Positions 45,736 through 58,872 of a stretch of 64,000 nt of DNA are shown here, piece by piece. Source of the stretch: CADEFX01 sp963840425 (lineage in GTDB: Bacteria > Pseudomonadota > Alphaproteobacteria > Rhizobiales > Hyphomicrobiaceae); NCBI GenBank assembly GCA_963840425.1, contig CAWIYZ010000002.1, positions 124,001 to 188,000 of the forward strand, given 5' to 3'. Position 1 is the first letter of the stretch. The number at the start of each line of letters is the position of its first letter. The translations under genes and the position numbers were made by a program. The notes under the pieces are model-generated. The model ran no database searches. It was not told the origin of the DNA and saw only the letters and a program-made list of their open reading frames with translations.

Positions 45736-46361
45736 GGTCCCGCCGCCTTGTTTCGATGCCGAGAAGAAGATTGTGCGCAGCTTATGGCACCGCCGCGCCA
45801 AGACTGTCCATAGTCCGCCGCGCGAGGCAGTTCGGCCACAGCCTCGAGGCTCGGAATCGGACTAGCATCAGCCCTGCGACGCCCTCCAGAGTTCCAGCTC
45901 CGTGCTTGTCCACATCGCGTCCTACGCACGCTGCCGGAAAAATCCCATAGCGGACATGGGCCTGCGCATCCTCATCCACCGATTGTTAAGGCGTGTTGGC
46001 GTAGCATCTATATCTAGTATCGAGTCCTACCTACACCCACAAGGGCTCGTGACGAGTGCCGCAAATCGTCATAGTTTGGTCGTCATTGGGGCACGGCAGT
46101 CCGCCGTGACACCCATCACCAAAATGTCTGTTGAGCCGCCCGGCTCTTGACCGCGTCCGGGGGTGCTGCGTTCGGGGCACAAGTTTGAAGAGCCTTGGGT
46201 CCCGGGCGCAGTCCTGTGGCGTGAGCGTGCCTGCTATCGAGCGGGGTGTGCATTCGTGTGTGGCCGGGCCTGTGCGGGGCCGGCGCAGAGGGACAACAAC
46301 AACCATTGCGCTAACTCGTCACGCTTAAGCGCCCCAGCATTGAAAAGACGGGGCCTTCCAG
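45736..46361. other. Intergenic region upstream of nrdJ
   Basis: About 630 bases between the divergent NDUFA12-like gene and nrdJ. I looked for a cobalamin riboswitch and for NrdR boxes but saw no convincing match. A partly AT-rich patch lies at about 45980-46025 (TCTATATCTAGTAT). No gene, terminator or repeat is visible. Confidence 0.4.
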
Positions 46362-50150
<3,789 letters not shown>

Positions 50151-50179
50151 GTCGAAGGAGCCAAATAGCGAGCTACGCT

Positions 50180-50581
50180 ATGGACCTTGTTCCTAAATCC
50201 AATGTCTTTGTGGTGGTGTCGCTTGTCGTACACGGCTCACCGCACAAGACTGTACGCGGTGTGTTTGGAACCGCGGCGGAAGCTGTACACGCGCTAAAAC
50301 AGTTCCCCAACGATCTTAAGCCGCAGGTGCACTTCCGACGTTCAGCTCAACTTCGGAATACTGTTATCGAGTTTAATCGGAGTCGTTCGGGCGAGCATGT
50401 GGCCTTTGCCGGCCCAGAGTATCGCTTTAGCGCGAACGAACTGTCGTTGAGTATCTTCGTCAAGGGCCGAGAAGTAGCGCGTGCTTCGACGCTAGAACTT
50501 GCCGGTACGGGTCCGCTTGCAGCGATCACAATGGCGGATCTTGATGGCTGGGCAATCGACGCAATGACTAACGGCTTCTAG
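50180..50581 (+). CDS. Unknown protein, base composition unlike neighbours
   Basis: Protein of 133 residues, MDLVPKSNVFVVVSLVVHGS at its start, with no motif I recognise. The coding strand has clearly lower GC and more A/T-ending codons than the neighbouring nrdJ. It lies 30 bases after the nrdJ stop and 3 bases from the convergent DMT gene stop (50578). A GCGAG-like site precedes the ATG weakly. The fold seems mixed alpha/beta with a hydrophobic N-terminal strand. Acquisition from elsewhere is possible; equally it may be an ordinary fast-evolving gene. Confidence 0.5.
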   Translation: MDLVPKSNVFVVVSLVVHGSPHKTVRGVFGTAAEAVHALKQFPNDLKPQVHFRRSAQLRNTVIEFNRSRSGEHVAFAGPEYRFSANELSLSIFVKGREVARASTLELAGTGPLAAITMADLDGWAIDAMTNGF

Positions 50582-51456
50582 CGCCGTGACGGAAGCAACA
50601 GAGGGCCGAGCTGCACGAGGAGGATGGCGGTCAGGATCAGCGCCGCCCCGGCCCAACCGATGGGAGGCAAGCGCTCGCCCAGCACCAGATAGCCGGCCGC
50701 AGCGGCAAACAGGACCTCCATGCTGAGGATCACTGCGACCTCCGATGGCGGCGTGTGCTGCAACGCCACGGTCAGCAGCGTGAATGTCAAAGCCGTCGAG
50801 AGAAGCCCGACAAAAGCGATGTCGACCGCCGCATGTTTCAGCCCTTCGGAGCTTACCGTTTCCGACATTGCTGCACCTGCCACACCCAGGATGCCCACTA
50901 CCGCAAACTGCGCGACTGTGAAGCCAATCGGCCGTGCGTAGAGGGCGGCCTTGCCGGTGATGACGACGTGCACCGCCCAGAAGATGGCCGAGAGGGCCAC
51001 CAGCGTATCGCCCTTCGAGAACGCCGCAAGCGTGCCGCCGCCGAGAAGCCAGGTGCCGAGCACCGACAAGAGCACCGCAGCCCACACCAACCATGACGGC
51101 GCCCTGCCGGTGACGGCCCAAGCCACGAGCGGCGTTGCGACCACGTAGAGAGCAGTCAGAAAGCTTGTGTTCGTCACCGTTGCGGTCTTGATGCCTTCCT
51201 GCTGAAGCCAACCACCGAGAAAGAATACTGCGCCGCCGAGAATGGCAATCTTCCACAGCCCGGCCGCCGGGATGCCGCCCGATTGCCGCTGCTCGTAGAT
51301 CGCCACTGGAAGAAGGGCGAGCACCGCCACCACGCCACGCGCGCCGATGAACAGGAGCGGGCCCACATGATCCATCGCCGATTTCTGAAACAGAAAGGCG
51401 ATGCCCCAGACGGCGGCCGCAAAAATCAGCGCGAGATCGGCATGCAGGCGTCGCAT
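50578..51456 (-). CDS. DMT-family permease (EamA type)
   Basis: Inner-membrane drug/metabolite exporter of 292 residues with ten hydrophobic segments in two EamA repeats. First repeat starts MRRLHADLALIFAAAVWGIAF; the second around LVALSAIFWAVHVVITGKAAL and ends with MEVLFAAAAGYLVLGERLPPIGWAGAALI, the conserved EamA signature. ATG at 51456 is preferred from the family start; the frame is open upstream into the SHMT-like gene. Substrate unknown. Confidence 0.9.
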   Translation of the reverse strand: MRRLHADLALIFAAAVWGIAFLFQKSAMDHVGPLLFIGARGVVAVLALLPVAIYEQRQSGGIPAAGLWKIAILGGAVFFLGGWLQQEGIKTATVTNTSFLTALYVVATPLVAWAVTGRAPSWLVWAAVLLSVLGTWLLGGGTLAAFSKGDTLVALSAIFWAVHVVITGKAALYARPIGFTVAQFAVVGILGVAGAAMSETVSSEGLKHAAVDIAFVGLLSTALTFTLLTVALQHTPPSEVAVILSMEVLFAAAAGYLVLGERLPPIGWAGAALILTAILLVQLGPLLLPSRR

Positions 51457-51562
51457 TGAGGCTTCGATCGAGAGAGGGTGGCGAACGTCGGGGAATCGGG
51501 TGTGACGGAGCCGCGCCTTTCGAGCGCACCTGCGCATCACCTTGATGACAGTCGGCCTCGAA

Positions 51563-52890
51563 TTACCGCATGTGGTGAAGCTTGGTGAAGCGACGCCGGA
51601 AGGCAGTAACCTCCGGCGCCACCGATTGCGCGGCGCGTGTGCCTTTGAGCACGTCGGCGATGAAGCCGGCAAGCTCGGGCATGTCCTGCGGTGTCATGCC
51701 CCAGCGCACGATCTCCGGCGTGCCGATGCGCAGGCCGTTCACATCGCCATCCACCGGCGCGATCGGCAGGCCGATGCCGCAAGAGAGGATATTGGCCTGC
51801 CGCAACAGCTTGGCCGCAGCCTGGCCGCCGCCAAAGGCGCCAGCCTCGACAGCGAACTGATGCGATGCGGTCATGCCCCGGTCGCGGGCGAACACCGGTA
51901 CTCCCGCTGCGTGCAAGCGCCTCGGCCAGCGCGCGGGCCGTCTCGGCCATGGCGGCGGCATAGGCGCGGCCGTGCACCTTCCAGTCGAGCAGGGTCATGA
52001 CGAGTGCCGCCGATTTGGCCGCGTCGAAATTGGCGGTCAGACCAGGATAGGCGATGGCGTCGAGCGTTCTGCGCGATGCCGGCATCGTTGGTGACGATGA
52101 GGCCGGACGCCGGCCCGCCCAGGCTCTTGTAGGTGCTCATGGTCATGACATGGGCGCCCTCCTCCAGCGGCTGCTGCCAGGCGTGGCCGGCGATCATGCC
52201 CGACATATGCGCGGCATCGAACAGCACGCGCGCGCCGACCTCGTCGGCGATGGCGCGGATCTCGCGGATCGGGTGCGGAAACAGGTTCAGGCTGCCGCCG
52301 ATGGTGATGAGCTTCGGGCTCGAGGCGCCGTGCATCGGCGCGCAGCGCGTCGACATCGACGGTGTAGGTGGCGGAATCGATCGGTGCGGGATGCGTGTGA
52401 ACGCCATAGCAAGCCAGCGGCGCCTGCGCCGTGATGGGTGACATGGCCGCCGATGCTCGACGGCGGTGCGATGATGGTGTCGCCCGGCTTGGCCGTCGCC
52501 ATGAAGACATAGAGATTGGCGAGTGCGCCCGAGCCGACCCGGATCTCGGCGAAGCGCGCGCCGAACACTTGCGCCGCAAGCTCGGCCGCCATCACCTCGA
52601 TCTTCTCGATGGCCTCCAGCCCCATCTCGTACTTGTCGCCGGGATAGCCGAGCGAGGGGCGCGCGCCGATGCCTGCACGCAAGCAGCGCCTCGGCCTTCG
52701 GGTTCATGACATTGGTGGCAGGATTGAGATTGACGCAGTCACGCTCGTGGATCGTGCGGTTCTCATCCACCAGCGCCAGCAGCTCGCGCTCGAGTGCGTC
52801 GGCTTCCTGGGCGGCAAAACGCGAAGCCAGGGATTGCACATAGGTTTCCGCGTGCTGCGGCACCCACGGCCTGAACTCGAGCTTGGTCAT
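51563..52890 (-). pseudogene. Serine hydroxymethyltransferase-family gene with five frame breaks
   Basis: A PLP-dependent enzyme gene in the SHMT family whose reading frame is interrupted five times. The pieces are collinear: MTKLEFRPWVPQHAETYVQS from 52890; RPSLGYPGDKYEMGLEAIEK after a break near 52677; YGVHTHPAPIDSATYTVDVD after 52411; SPKLITIGGSLNLFPHPIRE and STYKSLGGPASGL (PLP Lys) after 52334; LDAIAYPGLTANFDAAK after 52066; GVPVFARDRGMTASHQFAVE after 51915, ending at 51563. Each break is a single surplus base. Removing them gives about 440 residues, a normal SHMT length. The Tyr-Lys-Ser-Leu-Gly PLP motif differs from canonical GlyA (THK), so an alpha-methylserine or aldolase-like member is possible. 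Confidence 0.8.
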
Positions 52891-52930
52891 CTGCGTAGCT
52901 CATCCTCGAAGCGGGCTGGAGCTGTTTACC

Positions 52931-53082
52931 TAGAGTGCGATCGCCTCACATGGAAGCACTTCTGCTTCCATGTGAGGCGTGAAATCGCACTCTAAAACCT
53001 AAAGTGTAGAGCAGGATTCACGCTTCGGCCGAGACGTCCCTCGATTGGAAAAGTGGTTCAATCCGAAGCGATCCTGCTCTAA
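52931..53082. repeat. Dispersed palindromic intergenic repeat, copy 2
   Basis: A 152-base element with the same ends and two-hairpin plan as copies 1 and 3. Its first hairpin is shorter and more regular, because the GC-rich inner insert of the other copies is absent: TAGAGTGCGATCG to ATCGCACTCTA with the inner arm CGCCTCACATGGAAGC / GCTTCCATGTGAGGCG. Right after it, 53083-53116 holds a decayed fragment of another left end. It sits between the divergent SHMT-like gene (start 52890) and the OsmC gene (start 53209). Confidence 0.88.
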
Positions 53083-53208
53083 GCGCAATCGTCTCACGTT
53101 GAAGCATTTCCTGCGGTCCACTAGTCGGTGCTGCATTCGTACCCCGCACTGCCCTGTTGTCCCGCGGCGTGCTAGCCTAGTGCACACACCCGCCTCAAGG
53201 AGAAGCCC

Positions 53209-53715
53209 ATGGATGCCGCGCAGTTGAAGGCCATGCAGGCGCCGCTCAAGGACCGTTATCGCACCGAGCCTGCGGCCGCCGTCATCACGCTCAAGGCCGA
53301 AGGCCGTCTCGGCGAAGGTGCGAGCTGCTCCGTGCAAACGGCGAAGGCGCTGGTGGAGGCGGGGCTGCACCCGGCCACCGGCGGCAGTGGGCTGCAGGCA
53401 TGCTCGGGCGACATGCTGCTCGAGTCGCTCGTCGCCTGCGCGGGCGTGACATTGAATGCCGTGGCGACCGCGCTCGAGCTGCCCCTCAGAGGCGCCGTGG
53501 TGAAGGCCGAGGGCGATCTCGATTTTCGCGGCACGCTCGGCGTGGCCAAAGATGCGCCGGTGGGCTTCCGCGACATCCGGCTCAAGTTCGAGATCGACGG
53601 CGACCTGTCGGAAGAGCAGAAAGCGACGCTGCTCAAGCTCACGGAGCGCTATTGCGTGGTCTATCAGACGCTGCGCCAGCCGCCGCCGGTCGCGGTCACC
53701 ATGCAGCAGACGTGA
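53209..53715 (+). CDS. OsmC family protein
   Basis: Peroxiredoxin-like OsmC/Ohr-fold protein of 168 residues. The first redox Cys is in LQACSGDMLLESLVACAGVTLNAVA and the second in LTERYCVVYQTLRQ, the usual two positions in OsmC proteins. Such enzymes reduce organic hydroperoxides with lipoyl or thiol partners. AAGGAG is located 10 bases before the ATG. It is single, with the repeat element upstream and a convergent secreted protein gene downstream. Confidence 0.88.
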   Translation: MDAAQLKAMQAPLKDRYRTEPAAAVITLKAEGRLGEGASCSVQTAKALVEAGLHPATGGSGLQACSGDMLLESLVACAGVTLNAVATALELPLRGAVVKAEGDLDFRGTLGVAKDAPVGFRDIRLKFEIDGDLSEEQKATLLKLTERYCVVYQTLRQPPPVAVTMQQT

Positions 53716-53721
53716 ATAGCA

Positions 53722-53988
53722 CTATCGCTTGCATACCTGCGCGCGGGCCAAGCAGGTCCACAGCACACTGCCCTGCTTGCAGGAATAGACCGGATTGACA
53801 ATGCGATCGGTCTCGATGGGCCAGTTGCCCGTGACCTGGCGGATGATCAGCAGCGCCTCGTACTCAGCAAAGCCGCGCGTGATGCCGGTCGCCTCGCCGG
53901 CCTTGGAGATGCAGCGGACCTGGGGACTAGCCGCCAGTGCCGGGCCGGCGGCCAGCAGCCATGCGGCGGCGAGCATCAGGCAACGCAT
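53722..53988 (-). CDS. Small secreted protein, unknown
   Basis: 88-residue protein with a clear signal peptide (MRCLMLAAAWLLAAGPALAA) followed by a mature part of about 68 residues with four cysteines (VRCISK, VYSCKQG, WTCLARAQVCKR), likely two periplasmic disulfides. Unrecognised. ATG at 53988 follows GGAA; an in-frame upstream start at 54000 would precede a non-hydrophobic MERP. Its stop is 6 bases from that of the OsmC gene. Confidence 0.55.
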   Translation of the reverse strand: MRCLMLAAAWLLAAGPALAASPQVRCISKAGEATGITRGFAEYEALLIIRQVTGNWPIETDRIVNPVYSCKQGSVLWTCLARAQVCKR

Positions 53989-54288
53989 CGGGCGTTCCAC
54001 GCGGTGACACGAGTGAGTCCGGAAACTGCGCGCGAACCAGGGCCAGCATATGGCCGCGGTCTAGCCGCCAGGACGTCGTTGGCCTGTCATAAAGTCTTGA
54101 AATATGTGCGTTAAGCTTTCGCAACCGCGAAGCTACTTCACGAATGTTTACCAAATTTTGCTTGACGTGAGGACTATTTGTCGCAAGATGAATTCTTGCG
54201 CATAACTGAGCGGAACAGCTCGGATGAATGCGCGTTGGGGCAGGCGCGGCAGCTCGGGGGAGCGAACGGTTCTCGAAGGCGTAGCATA

Positions 54289-54540
54289 ATGGGCATCGAA
54301 ACTCTCCAGAAAGCGGCCCTTGCAGCGGGCTTCGTCATGGCAACGCCGGACGATGAGCCGTTGCAGGACGTGACACACGCAGATGCGGCCGAGGAGGCTT
54401 GGCAGCCTGCCTCTGGGCGGTGGCTTGTTCCTCTGGCCAACGTGCCGCCCCGCCGCGCGAGTGCGCGCGATGCTGTCGCCTCCGCGGCAGCCTGGATCAG
54501 AGATCACTTGCCGATGACGGGCGGTCGCGCGCCGGCTTGA
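54289..54540 (+). CDS. Small hypothetical protein
   Basis: 83-residue frame starting MGIETLQKAALAAGFVMATP with AAGG about 10 bases upstream of the ATG. The sequence is acidic in the middle and ends WIRDHLPMTGGRAPA. No family recognised; coding is plausible because the codon use fits the genome and it fills a space between the divergent-looking neighbours. The frame extends upstream to 54178, but there the sequence is AT-rich and less gene-like. Confidence 0.4.
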   Translation: MGIETLQKAALAAGFVMATPDDEPLQDVTHADAAEEAWQPASGRWLVPLANVPPRRASARDAVASAAAWIRDHLPMTGGRAPA

Positions 54541-54557
54541 CGGCGCAGGCGCATGGT

Positions 54558-55472
54558 TCATGACAAAGGCGCGGCTTGGATCGCGCCTTTTTGCTTGGCC
54601 GCGATCCAGCCGAGCACGCCGTCATAGTTGAGTGCCACCCACAAATGGCCTTCGTCCTTCATCTCGATCAGCTCGCAACCCGGAATGGCGGCGGCGAGCT
54701 TATAGGCCGCATCGATCGGCACGTTGTTGTCGTTAGTGCCGATCCACAGCGAGGACGGCACGGCAATGGCATCCAGCGATACGCGCCAGGGCTTGCTGAA
54801 GAGATCCATATCGATCAGCGCACCGGCAACACCGGGCCTGAGACCCTCAGTGAACATGGCGGCGAAACGCGCATGCACCTCCCTGTTGGCCAGGACGCGA
54901 TGATCGGGCGGCGGCGAGCGCACCATGGCCACGCGAATGGCGCGCTCCGGCGAGGCCCTGAGCCCTAAGCGAAACGCTGCGAAGACCAGCCGGAGCGAGC
55001 CGGGCACACGCGGCAGCGTGCGAAAGCAGAAGTGATGGAAGGGACTGAGCTCGACGTCCGGTACATCGGCAATCGGGCCGACGGGTGCAACGAGGGCTAG
55101 CGCCGTCACACGCTCGGGCAGCAGCGCTGCAAGCGCCGTCGCATAAGGGCCGCCGCCCGACACGCCGAGCACGGCGAAGCGGCTCAAGCGAAGTCGATCC
55201 GCTGCCGCAGCGATATCTGCAGCAAAAGCCGCAAGTGTCGGCTGCGGATGCGGGCTCGTGCCGCCATAGCCCCAGCGGTCCGGAGCAATGAGACGCAGCC
55301 CGAGAGCGCCGGCGGATTTGGCCGCCGAATACATGAGACGCGAGGCCGGCGTGCCATGCAGCGCGATCACCGGCGCACCGACAGGATCGCCGTACTCGCG
55401 CAAGGACATCCCACGCCCGTCGCCAAGCGCGATGAGACGGTCGCCCTCGGCGTTGCCCAGATCGACGGTCAC
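54558..55472 (-). CDS. Alpha/beta hydrolase
   Basis: Serine hydrolase of 304 residues. The oxyanion loop is IALHGTPASRLMY, the nucleophile elbow is VLGVSGGGPYATALAA, the acid is in LWIGTNDNNVPID and the catalytic His in EMKDEGHLWVALN. This matches the alpha/beta hydrolase group including haloalkane dehalogenase-like and proline iminopeptidase-like enzymes; substrate unknown. Its start at 55472 overlaps the GNAT stop (TGA at 55469), so the two are probably cotranscribed from the GNAT side. Confidence 0.85.
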   Translation of the reverse strand: MTVDLGNAEGDRLIALGDGRGMSLREYGDPVGAPVIALHGTPASRLMYSAAKSAGALGLRLIAPDRWGYGGTSPHPQPTLAAFAADIAAAADRLRLSRFAVLGVSGGGPYATALAALLPERVTALALVAPVGPIADVPDVELSPFHHFCFRTLPRVPGSLRLVFAAFRLGLRASPERAIRVAMVRSPPPDHRVLANREVHARFAAMFTEGLRPGVAGALIDMDLFSKPWRVSLDAIAVPSSLWIGTNDNNVPIDAAYKLAAAIPGCELIEMKDEGHLWVALNYDGVLGWIAAKQKGAIQAAPLS

Positions 55473-55961
55473 AGCGGCTCCAGGGTCTTTTCCAGGAAAC
55501 GGGTCCCTGGGACCGGGTTGCCGTTGTAGTTTGCAATGTCGCGGAAGCCGAGCGCGGCATAGAGCGCCTGTGCCTCCCGCATCGCGGGCAACGTATCGAG
55601 GCGCACAGCGCGATAGCCGAACCGCCGTGCTTCAGTCAGCGCGCGCTCGGCGAGCCGGCGTCCCAAGCCGTGGCCACGGCCTTCCGGCGCCACGTACAGT
55701 CGCTTCATCTCGCAGATGCCCTGGGCAGGATCGAGCGCGCGCAGCGCAACCGTGCCTACCAGATTGCCATCGGCAGCGTGCGCCAGGACGAGTGCGCCGC
55801 CAGGTGGCGCATAGTCACCCGGCAGCCCTGCGATCTCCGCGTCGAAATCCTGAAAGCAGAGGCTGACGCCCAGGCCCTTCTCGTAGGCGCGCAAAAGATT
55901 GACGAGCGGAATGCGATCCCGCTTCGTGGAATTCGGTGGTCAGCACGATGACGTCTGGCAT
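55469..55961 (-). pseudogene. GNAT acetyltransferase, frameshifted
   Basis: Acetyl-CoA-dependent transferase of about 163 residues if one base is removed. ATG at 55961 reads MPDVIVLTTEFHEA, and one base on, IPLVNLLRAYEKGLGVSLCF continues in the other frame. The acetyl-CoA loop is MKRLYVAPEGRGHGLGRRLAERALTEARRFGY (R/Q-x-x-G-x-G/A). The C-terminus YAALGFRDIANYNGNPVPGTRFLEKTL is typical. The break lies at 55918-55925. The repeat copy 3 ends (minus-strand sense) just 10 bases before the start codon, so it forms the 5' leader. Confidence 0.78.
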
Positions 55962-55971
55962 GCCGGCAATC

Positions 55972-56144
55972 TAGAGCGCGATCGTCTCACATGGAAGCAC
56001 TGCCGCTTCCATGTGTCGCGCGTAGCGCGGCTCCGCCGCGACACGTAAATCGCGCTCTAAAACCTAATGTGTGGAGCAGATTCACGCTTCGGCCGAGACA
56101 TCCCTCGATTGGAAAAGTGATTCGTCGAAGCGATCCTGCTCTAG
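55972..56144. repeat. Dispersed palindromic intergenic repeat, copy 3
   Basis: A 173-base element with the ends TAGAGCGCGATCG and CGATCCTGCTCTAG and the same two-hairpin plan. It retains the GC-rich inner insert seen in copy 1 and is closest to that copy in its first half, while its second half follows copy 2 (GACATCCCTCGATTGGAAAA). It lies between the GNAT start and the cytochrome c stop. Confidence 0.88.
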
Positions 56145-56176
56145 CGGAGGATTAGCGCGGGCGGCCAGCGCGGCTG

Positions 56177-56635
56177 TTACTTCTTGGGCAGCGAGTAGGC
56201 GTCGTGACAGCCCTTGCAGTTCTTAGCGACTTCGCCGAACGATGCCTTGAAGACATCCGCGCCCTTGGATGTCCGCGGCCACGCGGCTTCGGCATCCTTG
56301 GTGCACGGGTGCGCCCTTGTCCTCGAAGTCCTTCCGCGTCTCCCAGATCTTCGGTGCGCTGCCGTCGTTTCGCCGCCAGACTTGGAGTCGTCGGGGAACA
56401 GCTTGACGAAGGCGAGCCAGTTCTTGGCGATAGTCGATGCAGCGGTCCCGGCCGCCTTGGCGTCGTAGGGCTTCTCGCCCTTGACCATCTCATCGATGTT
56501 TTCGCCGCGCCGCCGATCGCCTTTCATGAGCTCTTTGCGTTGGGCAATGGCGTCCTGCCCTACCGCGATGCTGGTTGCCGAAACGGCTATGCCTGCGAGC
56601 ATCGCAAACCCTACCAGGACCTTCATCTTCGTCAT
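56177..56635 (-). pseudogene. Cytochrome c556-like, frame damaged in the middle
   Basis: Small exported c-type cytochrome. Signal peptide about 1-26 (ends VGQDAIAQR), then RKELMKGDRRRGENIDEMVKGEKPYDAKAAGTAAS, typical of cytochrome c' / c556. The heme site is near the end as CKGCHDAY. The continuous frame passes through a segment from about residue 85 that is non-homologous (AHRRSGRRGRTSRTRAHPC); read in another frame this becomes PKIWETRKDFEDKGAP, the expected c556 helix. Breaks lie near 56356 (one base missing) and 56305 (one surplus) and possibly further down near 56270. So the true product is likely an intact cytochrome in a correct sequence. Confidence 0.75.
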
Positions 56636-56711
56636 TCGCTGCTCCCTCGGATGACACGATCAGGGCGGCCCTCCGCCGCCCGTGTGAACTATAGGGAGGT
56701 TCCGATTGAAA

Positions 56712-57519
56712 TCATTCCAACGCTTTCGTGATCGGGGGCGAACGAGATTCAGAAGTTTGCGCGAGCCGCCGGTCGAGCATAGCGGTCGTCAGGCTGGCCC
56801 CGACTGTCACAGCGGTTGCCACGGCATAGGCCCACGTAATGCCAAGCGAGCCGATGGCCTCGCCGACAAAGACGAAAAACACCACAAACGACAGCATGGA
56901 CAATGCGATCGCCCGCATGACCGCGCGGGCTGGCGCCGCCCCGGCATGCTGCTGCGTGAAGCTCAACACCACGCAGGTGATGATCGGGAGCGTGCCGAAA
57001 ATGCCGCTGAGCCGCGGTCCGAGCCGCTCGGCCAGCAGGGTCACCAACACGACAAGCAGCGCCGTCACGACCATGCGGAACGGCAGGTCCCACCACGGTG
57101 GCGACAGGGCCAGGCGGCCAGTCTTCACGCGCGGCATCACAAGCAGAGCCAGCAGCAATGATGCACCGGCCAGGGCGGCGGCCTCGCGCAAGTTGATCGA
57201 CAGCGCCTGCAGACACCAACTTGCCAGCACCAAATGCGGCAATCGAAATCGTGAGCGACAACGCCCAGTGCGTGTGCGGGGCGCTCCAGTAGTAGGCGAT
57301 GGCGTAAGGCCCCATCGACGCAACCGCCAGGAGCACGCCGACGAGCGCCGCCGTCGCGAACTCGATGCCCTGGTCCACGGCGAGAAAAAGGGAGATCGGC
57401 CCGGTCATCAGCGGCAGGCCCATCAGCATGCCGACGACCGCGGGACCCCAGCGCCGCATGGCGAGTGTCGCCAGCGCCACCGCGACGGGCACCGCAAAGA
57501 TCTTGAAGATCCAAAGCAT
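56712..57519 (-). pseudogene. Integral membrane protein, one frameshift
   Basis: A polytopic membrane protein of about 268 residues with roughly eight hydrophobic segments. The first frame from ATG 57519 reads MLWIFKIFAVPVAVALATLA through FGAGKLVS; then a surplus base near 57211 shifts to QALSINLREAAALAGASLLL, which continues to the end at 56712 (FVGEAIGSLGITWAYAVATAVTVGA). I do not recognise a precise family; charged loops such as RMVVTALLVVLVTLLAERLGPRLSG are typical of transport-associated small permeases. It is located between the cytochrome c and aminotransferase genes. Confidence 0.7.
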
Positions 57520-57555
57520 GGGGTTGATCAGCGGCGCGGCACGCGCGCCGCCGGC

Positions 57556-58764
57556 CTAACGCAGGTTGCCGCAGAAGCGCTGGATGCGCTTGCAGGCTTC
57601 CTCGAGCTGATCGGTGGCTGTGGCGTAGGAGATCCGGAAGAACGGCGACATGGCGAACGCCGCCCCGTGCACCACCGCCACGCCTTCCTCGTCCAACAGC
57701 GCCGTGACGAAGTCCTGGTCGTTGCCGATCTTGGTCCCTTTCGGAGTGGTCCGGCCGATAGTCTCAGCACAAGACGGATAGACGTAGAACGCGCCTTGTG
57801 GCTTCGGGCACTTGATGCCCCTGGCCTGGTTCAGCATCGACACGACCAGATCGCGGCGTTCCTTGAACACCTCGTTGTTGCGCGGGATGAAGTCCTGCGG
57901 CCCATTCAACGCCTCGACGCCGGCCCACTGCGAGATCGACGACGGGTTGGCCGTCGACTGACTCTGCAGCTTGCACATGGCCTTGATCAGCGGCTCGTCG
58001 CCGCCGGCGTACCCGAGCCGCCATCCGGTCATGCAGTAGGCTTTCGAGAAGCCGTTGACGGTCAGCGTGCGCTCGTACAGTCCCGGCTCCACCTGCGCCG
58101 GCGTCACGAACTCCAGCCCGTCGTAGATCAGATGCTCGTACATGTCGTCGGTCATGACCCAGACGTGCCGGTGCTTCGGCTGCATGAGCACGTCGGTCAA
58201 CGCCTTGAGCTCGGTCTTCGTGTAAGCGGCGCCCGTCGGGTTCGACGGCTGGTTGAACAGGAACCACTTGGTCTTGGGCGTCAGCGCCTTGTCCAGCGTC
58301 TCCGGCTTCAGCTTGTAGCCATCCTCGAGCCGGCAGTTGGCAAACACCGGCTTGCCGCCACCGAACAGCACGATATCGGCGTAGGACACCCAGCACGGAG
58401 CCGGGATCACCACCTCGTCGCCGGGATTGAGCGTGGCCAGCAGCGCGTTGAACAAGATCTGCTTGCCGCCGGTGCCGACCGAGATCTGGCTGCGCTTGTA
58501 GTCGAGGCCATTCTCGCGCTTGAACTTGGCGACGATGGCGTCCTTGAGCTCAGGGATGCCGTCCACGTCGGTGTATTTGGTTTTGCCCGTCTGCAATGCT
58601 TTGACGGCCGCATCCTTGATGTTCTGCGGCGTGTCGAAATCCGGCTCCCCCGCCGCCAGGCTGATGATGGATCGGCCCTGAGCCTGCAGTTCCCGTGCTT
58701 TCGTCGCCATGGCGATGGTCAGCGACGGCTGGATGCGATTCAGACTGTCGGCGAGAAAGCCCAT
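57556..58764 (-). CDS. Pyridoxal-phosphate aspartate-type aminotransferase
   Basis: Class I aminotransferase of 402 residues. Start ATG 58764 gives MGFLADSLNRIQPSLTIAMA, the usual N-terminus of alphaproteobacterial aspartate aminotransferase (aspC/aatA type). Further elements are LAAGEPDFDTPQNI, the PLP-binding N..P..Y pattern (FNQPSNPTGAAYTK), and the Schiff-base Lys in VNGFSKAYCMTGWRLGYAGG. The Arg that binds the carboxylate is in the C-terminal part FFRISYATATDQLEEA. It transfers amino groups between aspartate and oxoglutarate; arogenate/prephenate specificity is possible and not excluded. Confidence 0.9.
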   Translation of the reverse strand: MGFLADSLNRIQPSLTIAMATKARELQAQGRSIISLAAGEPDFDTPQNIKDAAVKALQTGKTKYTDVDGIPELKDAIVAKFKRENGLDYKRSQISVGTGGKQILFNALLATLNPGDEVVIPAPCWVSYADIVLFGGGKPVFANCRLEDGYKLKPETLDKALTPKTKWFLFNQPSNPTGAAYTKTELKALTDVLMQPKHRHVWVMTDDMYEHLIYDGLEFVTPAQVEPGLYERTLTVNGFSKAYCMTGWRLGYAGGDEPLIKAMCKLQSQSTANPSSISQWAGVEALNGPQDFIPRNNEVFKERRDLVVSMLNQARGIKCPKPQGAFYVYPSCAETIGRTTPKGTKIGNDQDFVTALLDEEGVAVVHGAAFAMSPFFRISYATATDQLEEACKRIQRFCGNLR

Positions 58765-58872
58765 GGCGATATGCCTCTGCTGCCTTTCCATCGTTGTGCG
58801 TTAACGCAAAGCGCGCGGACCCTACGCTCGGGGGCGCGCAACTGCAAGCTGGCGAATGCTGCCGCCCGTTGA

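Noticed and set aside
45736..46361. Possible cobalamin riboswitch or NrdR box before nrdJ
   Set aside because: No B12-box core or paired NrdR boxes could be recognised; only a weak AT-rich patch is visible.
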